Assembly: GCA_024225635.1 (NCBI GenBank)
Contig: JAAEMK010000986.1
Location: 1-47,876, forward strand
Direction of reading: 5' to 3'
DNA from: Desulfobacteraceae bacterium
Lineage (GTDB): Bacteria > Desulfobacterota > Desulfobacteria > Desulfobacterales > Desulfobacteraceae
DNA: 47,876 nucleotides
The notes under the pieces were generated by a model that was given only the letters and a program-made list of their open reading frames with translations, was not told the origin of the DNA and made no database searches. Within the stretch, counting starts at the first letter, position 1; each line of letters opens with the position of its first letter. Positions 43,304-47,876 of this stretch are shown here, piece by piece. The position numbers were made by a program, and so were the translations under genes.

Positions 43304-44677
43304 ATGCCGGTTGACGCCCACATCATCATTTTTGGCCGGTATCCGGTGCCGGGGGAAGCCAAGACCCGCCTGATCCCGGCCCTCGGCCCGGAAGGCGCGG
43401 CCCGGCTTCACAGGCGCATGACCGAACATGTGGTGGCCATGGCCCGCTCCGCTGTCAGGAAAACGGGACAAAGGAATACGGGCATCACCTTCTGTTTTAC
43501 AGGCGCTCCCTTGAAAGCGTTTCAAACCTGGCTCGGGCATGACCTGGCCTATCTGGCGCAGCCGTCAGGGGATCTTGGTTTCCGGATGCTGTGGGCGTTT
43601 AAGATGGCTTTTCTGGGCGGTGCCGGTGCCGCCGTAGTCATTGGTTGTGATCTGCCCGATCTGACCGCCGATATTATAGAGCAGGCCCTTGAACGCCTGG
43701 AAAAGAGCAATATCGTCCTTGGCCCGGCTGCCGACGGCGGATACTACCTCATTGGGATGAAATCCCTGCATCCGGGGGTGCTGGCCGGTATTGACTGGGG
43801 AACGGGGTATGTCTACCAGCAGACCCGCCACAGAATCAAAGCCCTTGATCTCGATTTCGCAGAGTTGCCAACCCTCAGGGATGTGGACCTGCCCGAAGAT
43901 CTGACAAGGCTCAGGGCCGATCCCTGTTTTGCCCCTCTCTTTGATCAAAAGCCCCTGATCTCGGTGATCATCCCGGTCCTGAACGAAGCCCGGGCACTGG
44001 GCCCGGTTCTTAAGCGTGTTCAGGAAGAAGAGGCGGTGGAAACCATTGTCGTGGACGGCGGCAGCCGGGACGACACCCGTGACATCGCGGCCAGGGCGGG
44101 CGCAAGGGTGGTGGAGGTAACGGGGGGACGCGCCGTCCAGCAGAATGCCGGTGCCGCCCTTGCCGGGGGACGGTGGCTGCTGTTTCTCCATGGCGATACC
44201 CTGTTGCCTGAAGGATATGCCGGGATGATACGGGAGGCCATGACTTGCCCGGGCACGGTGGCCGGGGCATTCCGGTTCAGGACGGACGATCCCGGGCCGG
44301 GGATGCGCCTGATCCAGTGGGTGACAAATCTCAGGTCCCGTTTTCTGCAATTGCCCTATGGGGACCAGGGGCTGTTCATGGAAAAAAGGGTGTTTGACGA
44401 GGAGGGGGGATTCGCCGCCCTGCCCATTATGGAGGACTTCGAGCTTGTGGGCCGCCTTCGCCGTCGCGGTAAAATCGTCACCCTTCCCCATGCAGCCGTC
44501 ACCTCGGCGCGCCGCTGGAAGCAATTGGGAATGGTCCGCACCACCCTGATAAACCAGATGATGATCGCGGGTTTCCTCAGGGGACGACCCATCCACAGAT
44601 TGCTTCGCCTTTACCGCTCCAATGAAACCGTAACCCATGATAAATGCCATCAAACAATTGCAAAACCCCGTAAATGA
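43304..44677 (+). CDS. Fused arsenosugar-type glycosyltransferase protein (TIGR04282 + TIGR04283 domains)
   Basis: The 457-residue protein joins two enzymes that are usually separate. Residues 1 to about 205 are a DUF2064/nucleotidyl-transferase-like domain (IIIFGRYPVPGEAKTRLIPALG, VIGCDLPDL, PAADGGYYLIGM). From about 217 comes a GT-A glycosyltransferase domain (ISVIIPVLNEARALG, VDGGSRDDTRDIAARAGA, LFLHGDTLLPEGY, PYGDQGLFM). Both families are linked by naming to arsenosugar synthesis, but the biochemical role is not proven. AAAGGAG precedes the ATG, which follows the MerA-like stop by three bases. It ends the TVP38 operon. Confidence 0.85.
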   Translation: MPVDAHIIIFGRYPVPGEAKTRLIPALGPEGAARLHRRMTEHVVAMARSAVRKTGQRNTGITFCFTGAPLKAFQTWLGHDLAYLAQPSGDLGFRMLWAFKMAFLGGAGAAVVIGCDLPDLTADIIEQALERLEKSNIVLGPAADGGYYLIGMKSLHPGVLAGIDWGTGYVYQQTRHRIKALDLDFAELPTLRDVDLPEDLTRLRADPCFAPLFDQKPLISVIIPVLNEARALGPVLKRVQEEEAVETIVVDGGSRDDTRDIAARAGARVVEVTGGRAVQQNAGAALAGGRWLLFLHGDTLLPEGYAGMIREAMTCPGTVAGAFRFRTDDPGPGMRLIQWVTNLRSRFLQLPYGDQGLFMEKRVFDEEGGFAALPIMEDFELVGRLRRRGKIVTLPHAAVTSARRWKQLGMVRTTLINQMMIAGFLRGRPIHRLLRLYRSNETVTHDKCHQTIAKPRK

Positions 44678-44780
44678 AAAACTTTACATAATTGTTTATC
44701 TCCAATGAAGAAAGGTATTAGTTTGATTCTTTCTTGACGCCTGAACTTATAATGTGTTTTGCCAATAGGAACTTAAACCA

Positions 44781-45182
44781 ATGGAACTCAAACATCGCTC
44801 CCCCACTGTTGAAGAATACCGAAAGCTGAGAAGCTTAGTTGGATGGTGGGATACTGATGAGGATGCTACAAGGTCAGCATTAAATAATTCATTGTCTTCT
44901 GTTGTTGCCACTGAACGTGACACGGTAATTGGGTTCGGTCGAGTTGCAGGGGATGGCGGTTTGTATTTCTACATCCAAGACCTGATCGTTCATCCGGAGT
45001 ATCGGTCAAAGGGCATAGGACGGGCTATCATGAAAGAACTAATGGCCTACCTCAAAACCAATGCTAAGCCTGGTTCATATATTGCCCTGATGGCTGCAAA
45101 GGGACTCCAAAAATATTATGAGCCATTCGGGTTTGAGGCACGTTACGGGGATGCCCCGGGAATGTATCAGGTATTAAAATAG
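44781..45182 (+). CDS. GNAT-family N-acetyltransferase
   Basis: The 133-residue protein has the GNAT core: VIGFGRVAGDGGLYFYIQDLIVHPEYRSKGIGRAIMKEL contains the beta4 strand and the acetyl-CoA pyrophosphate loop (R-x-x-G-I-G). A C-terminal KYYEPFGFEARYGDAPGM follows, typical of the short aminoglycoside/amine acetyltransferase-like group. The substrate is unknown. It lies in a region with codon and base use unlike the operons to its left, so it may be acquired. A TATAAT lies about 30 bases upstream. A terminator follows. Confidence 0.85.
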   Translation: MELKHRSPTVEEYRKLRSLVGWWDTDEDATRSALNNSLSSVVATERDTVIGFGRVAGDGGLYFYIQDLIVHPEYRSKGIGRAIMKELMAYLKTNAKPGSYIALMAAKGLQKYYEPFGFEARYGDAPGMYQVLK

Positions 45183-45198
45183 GAAAGGCACATAAGTA

Positions 45199-45255
45199 TG
45201 CGGTTTCACAAAGGACCGTTCGTACCTCGCGGCCTGTGAACCGCAGCGTTTTTTA
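45199..45255 (+). terminator. Rho-independent terminator after GNAT gene
   Basis: TGCGGTTTCACA (45199-45210) pairs with TGTGAACCGCA (45235-45245) with one bulge. GCGTTTTTTAG follows immediately, so the T-tract is present. Confidence 0.7.
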
Positions 45256-45501
45256 GTTTTCTGTAAACTGTATTCAAGAATCGTTTAAAATCCGGTAATA
45301 ACGATTTACTGTTACCTCAAATCAGATCCATTTTATGGTCCCAAATGATAAATAATGGTCTTTATATAGCTCATAATAGCGCTATGTGGTCTATATGTGG
45401 AGCATCTTTTTCTTGACAAGCTTATTGAAATACATTACCTGTGGTTCACAGAAAGATCATTAAGCTATCTTATGGTCTATATGTAAACCAAAGGGAAAAA
45501 G
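45256..45501 (+). promoter_or_regulatory. hipBA promoter region with repeated TGGTC motifs
   Basis: TGGTCTATATGT occurs exactly twice (45387-45398 and 45473-45484), and shorter TGGTC motifs lie at 45336 and 45356. A palindrome ATAGCGCTAT is at 45376-45385 and CTGTGGTTCACAG at about 45440-45452. TTGACA at 45413-45418 is the likely -35 box, while the -10 box is weak. The repeats flanking it are probably binding sites for the HipB-like repressor, as expected for an autoregulated toxin-antitoxin operon. Confidence 0.55.
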
Positions 45502-45840
45502 ATGCCAAAGTCCATCACACGCACCTACTCACGTTATAGCCGCGATGCGGCTGCCTTGCTCGGCGCGTTGATCCGCGAAGCGCGTAATGAGCGCAAGCTC
45601 ACTGCTCAGGAATTGGCCGATCGGGCTGGTATTTCCAGAGGACTGCTGCAACGTATCGAAAAAGGCAATCTCAAATGCGAAATCGGAGCCGTGTTCGAAG
45701 TGGCAACCATTGTTGGCGTCAAGCTGTTTGATGTCAATGAAAGCGCTATGACGAAATACCTGCGTCAAACTAAGGAAAAGTTGGCGCTCCTGCCAAAATC
45801 TGTTCGCAAGAAATCCAAAACGGTGCGCGATGACTTCTAA
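45502..45840 (+). CDS. hipB: HipB-like antitoxin, XRE-type DNA-binding protein
   Basis: The 112-residue protein has a helix-turn-helix of the XRE type (LIREARNERKLTAQELADRAGISRGLLQRIEKG, about 24-56), followed by a basic tail (KSVRKKSKTVRDDF). It would bind the upstream operator and neutralise HipA. AAAGGGAAAAAG precedes the ATG. It overlaps the hipA start by 11 bases, the usual coupled arrangement. Confidence 0.88.
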   Translation: MPKSITRTYSRYSRDAAALLGALIREARNERKLTAQELADRAGISRGLLQRIEKGNLKCEIGAVFEVATIVGVKLFDVNESAMTKYLRQTKEKLALLPKSVRKKSKTVRDDF

Positions 45841-47089
45841 TACAGAGAGAGAAGCCTTTGTCTGGATATGGCTGCCGGGCGAAACTGAGCCTGTCGTGGC
45901 CGGACGGCTTGAAGCTGATAACGGCAATATCCTGTTCAACTATGGTAAAAGCTACCTGAATCGAATCGGTGACAGCAAGCCTGCGATCGCAATTTACGAA
46001 CCCGAATTGCCGTTAGAGGCAGGGTTGATTCCCCTGCCCGAGGGCTTGACCATGCCCGGCTGTATCAGGGATGCCGCGCCTGATGCGTGGGGCCGGCGTG
46101 TGATTATCAACAAAAAGTTAGGGCTTAAAGGCGCCGGCACTGATACAGCCGAGCTGGATGAATTGACCTACCTGCTGGAGTCTGGCTCGGACCGGATCGG
46201 TGCGCTCGATTTTCAGCGATCCCCTACGGAATACGTGCCGCGTACCGTAAATAGTGTCAGCATGGAAGAGTTGATTCAATCTGCGGAACGAGTCGAAAAA
46301 GGCGTGCCCCTTACACCGGAGTTGGATCAGGCGTTGTTCCATGGCAGCTCTATTGGCGGCGCTCGTCCTAAAGCCTTAATTCAAGACCACGGCAAAAAAT
46401 ATGTGGCCAAGTTTTCATCCAGCACCGATCTGTACAGCGTCGTCAAAGCTGAATTCATCGCCATGCGGTTGGCTGAATTGGCCGGGTTGAATGTTGCACC
46501 AGTAAAGCTTGCCAAAGCGGCTAACAAAGACGTTCTCTTGATCGAGCGCTTCGACCGCGTGCCAAAAGGTGACAAGTGGGCACGAAAGGCTATGGTCTCA
46601 GCTCTAACTCTGTTTCGCTTGGATGACATGATGGCGCGGTACGCCAGCTATGAAACGTTATCCGAAATTATCCGCCACCGTTTTACCAATCCGAAGCATA
46701 CGCTGAAAGAGCTGTTCTCTCGGCTCGTCTTCAATATTCTGTGCGGCAATACCGACGATCATGCGCGGAACCATGCTGCGTTTTGGGACGGTAAAGCGCT
46801 GACCCTGACACCTGCTTATGACATTTGTCCGCAAGGCCGTACAGGCAATGAGGCTTCACAGGCCATGCTTATATCCGGCGACAACAATCTGAGCCAACTC
46901 AAAACGTGCCTTGAGACCGCGCACAACTTCCTTCTTTCTGAAGAAGAAGCCTGCCAAACATTCGATAACCTGACTGCCGCAATCGAACAGCATTGGTGCG
47001 CCGTCTGTGAAGAAGCTGAGCTGAATGAAGTGGATAAAAAATTTCTTTGGAAACGGCAGTTTCTAAATCCATATTCGGTTGAGCAATAG
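45830..47089 (+). CDS. hipA: HipA-like serine/threonine kinase toxin
   Basis: The 419-residue protein shows the HipA sequence order: N-terminal HipA_1 (DAWGRRVIINKKLG), the ATP-binding GSSIGGARPKALIQDHGKKYVAKF, then AEFIAMRLAELAGLNVAPVKL and VLLIERFDR, and the kinase catalytic FNILCGNTDDHARNHAAFWDG with metal-binding LTPAYDI. Characterised HipA proteins phosphorylate glutamyl-tRNA synthetase and cause growth arrest. It is the toxin of a complete pair with the upstream antitoxin. No truncation is visible. Base composition and codon choice differ from the chromosome core, consistent with transfer. Confidence 0.92.
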   Translation: MTSNTEREAFVWIWLPGETEPVVAGRLEADNGNILFNYGKSYLNRIGDSKPAIAIYEPELPLEAGLIPLPEGLTMPGCIRDAAPDAWGRRVIINKKLGLKGAGTDTAELDELTYLLESGSDRIGALDFQRSPTEYVPRTVNSVSMEELIQSAERVEKGVPLTPELDQALFHGSSIGGARPKALIQDHGKKYVAKFSSSTDLYSVVKAEFIAMRLAELAGLNVAPVKLAKAANKDVLLIERFDRVPKGDKWARKAMVSALTLFRLDDMMARYASYETLSEIIRHRFTNPKHTLKELFSRLVFNILCGNTDDHARNHAAFWDGKALTLTPAYDICPQGRTGNEASQAMLISGDNNLSQLKTCLETAHNFLLSEEEACQTFDNLTAAIEQHWCAVCEEAELNEVDKKFLWKRQFLNPYSVEQ

Positions 47090-47235
47090 GCATTATTTAT
47101 AAAAGCAACAGGATCTTGATTTTAAAAGGTAATGCGGGGGAACCTTGGGCATGGGCCTGGGGGGAGGACTTAAATTACGATCAGGGAGTTACACCCTGGT
47201 GAAGTTCGCCAGATGATGATGAAGGAAGGGAAACT

Positions 47236-47526
47236 ATGACCGGAGATCCATTGGTGATCCGACCGTTTGAAACGGGTGATGCGGACGGGGTCAACAGGTT
47301 TATCCGGGGCATTCAGCTGAAGGAGTTCGGGTTCACCGAAAAAGAGTTCCCCCAGCCGGAGCTTTGGGATATCGGGAACTTTTACCAGACCCGTGGGAAT
47401 TTCTGGGTGGCCCGGCGTGATGGAGAACTCATGGGCACCGTGGCCATCCTTGACCTGGGGGAGGGGCCGGCCAAGCTGGGGCGGCTGTTTTTCTCCTCTG
47501 TCCCTATCCCTCCCGATACTTCATGA
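47236..47526 (+). pseudogene. Truncated GNAT acetyltransferase
   Basis: The 96-residue frame begins like a normal GNAT (LVIRPFETGDADGVNRFIRG, NFWVARRDGELMGTVAILDLG) and reaches AKLGRLFF. At that point the acetyl-CoA-binding loop (R/Q-x-x-G-x-G/A) should follow. Instead it runs into unrelated residues and stops. The missing second half is not seen downstream in any frame. AAGGAAGGGAAACT precedes the ATG. It lies next to an IS607-type recombinase, which may have caused the loss. Confidence 0.65.
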
Positions 47527-47708
47527 AACGTTTGCCGGTGAAATAGCTGGAAAAAGAGTTTAATTTCGAAAACTCAGTTTGAATTTCTGTTGGGCCGGAG
47601 AAATTGACTATTCCATAATCTGTCCTTATTTTTTAAAATTGAAAGCTGCAATAAATTTACGATTGTAAAGGGTTGACAGATAGTATCTATTTTTCTATAT
47701 AATCCTAT
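47527..47708. mobile_element. Probable left end of an IS607-type element
   Basis: The DNA between the truncated acetyltransferase and the recombinase turns AT-rich and leads into the recombinase promoter. IS607-family elements lack terminal inverted repeats and target duplications, so the exact boundary cannot be placed by eye. The base-composition change at about 47,560 is only suggestive. Confidence 0.4.
47673..47701 (+). promoter_or_regulatory. Promoter of the recombinase gene
   Basis: TTGACA (47673-47678) is followed after 17 bases by TATATA (47696-47701), with a TATAAT shifted by two bases. It lies directly before the recombinase ATG, so a leaderless or very short leader transcript is expected. 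Confidence 0.5.
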
Positions 47709-47876
47709 ATGAAAACAAAAAAGCTAACGCCGAAACAAGCGGCTGAATATTTTGGGGTTCATGTTCAAACTTTAAGGGTTTGGGATCAAGCTGGAAAAAT
47801 AAAAACAGATAGAACCCCAGGTGGAGACAGAAGGTATTTAATTCCGATAGCTGATGAGGTTCATATCTGCTATTGC
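47709..47876 (+). CDS. IS607-type serine recombinase (transposase A), 5' part cut by the window end
   Basis: The visible 56 residues are a MerR-like helix-turn-helix (LTPKQAAEYFGVHVQTLRVWDQAGKI) followed by RTPGGDRRYL and the start of the resolvase domain (HICYC, where the family has the YxRVS catalytic serine motif just beyond). This is the N-terminal layout of IS607-family TnpA serine recombinases. The catalytic domain and any TnpB partner lie outside the window. Confidence 0.75.
   Translation, partial: MKTKKLTPKQAAEYFGVHVQTLRVWDQAGKIKTDRTPGGDRRYLIPIADEVHICYC

Overview
The window looks like chromosomal DNA of an anaerobic sulfate-reducing bacterium of the Desulfobacterota (a Desulfobacteraceae-like lineage). 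This is inferred from gene content and not from a marker gene. It carries desulfoferrodoxin, three rubrerythrin-type proteins, a rubredoxin:oxygen oxidoreductase, several multiheme c cytochromes, an NrfC/NrfD-type quinone module, an ADP-forming acyl-CoA synthetase and a serine acetyltransferase of the long type. Most genes use a GC-rich codon style. The left edge, the cysteine-repeat gene and the hipBA block are visibly more AT-rich or use different codons.

Layout. 0.1-1.7 kb: a secreted thioredoxin-like/formylglycine-generating-enzyme-like protein split by an in-frame TAG, with a C-terminal segment that resembles the variable region of a diversity-generating retroelement target. 1.7-8.1 kb (minus): a TolC-adaptor-RND pump operon ending in a periplasmic solute-binding protein. 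8.5-12.4 kb: an oxygen-defence block, with an FAD oxidoreductase, rubrerythrin and superoxide reductase on plus, and a diiron flavoprotein oxygen reductase and ferritin-like protein on minus. 12.5-15.7 kb: a large NAD-glutamate dehydrogenase. 15.9-23.5 kb: a c-type cytochrome P460 with a membrane partner, a rubredoxin-like small protein behind a structured leader, then a tetraheme cytochrome, ferredoxin, NrfD and octaheme HAO-type cytochrome cluster, and a flavodoxin/arsenate-reductase fusion. 23.7-25.6 kb: cysE-cysK. 25.7-30.7 kb: an N-terminal-rubredoxin rubrerythrin, an ADP-forming CoA ligase and a DUF255 thioredoxin protein. 31.1-39.0 kb: a cassette I do not recognise, with about 49 repeats of a TMNPMDxxC-type unit in a secreted anchored protein, followed by two paralogous large membrane proteins. 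39.1-40.7 kb: a PilJ-type chemoreceptor. 41-44.7 kb: a TVP38, MerA-like and arsenosugar-glycosyltransferase fusion operon. 44.8-47.9 kb: an accessory end with a GNAT protein, hipBA, a truncated GNAT and the start of an IS607-type recombinase.

How it fits together. Five good sigma-54 (-24/-12) promoters lie just upstream of the oxidoreductase-rubrerythrin-superoxide reductase operon, the oxygen reductase operon, the P460 operon, the second rubrerythrin and the acyl-CoA synthetase. One of them has a perfect 18-bp palindrome at typical enhancer distance. This suggests a common activator coordinating oxygen and nitrogen-oxide defence with energy metabolism. The HAO cluster is organised like NrfABCD, but with an octaheme HAO-type protein in place of NrfA. 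The most novel-looking element is the cysteine-repeat/two-membrane-protein cassette at 31-39 kb, whose first gene is currently interrupted by a TAA inside the repeat array.
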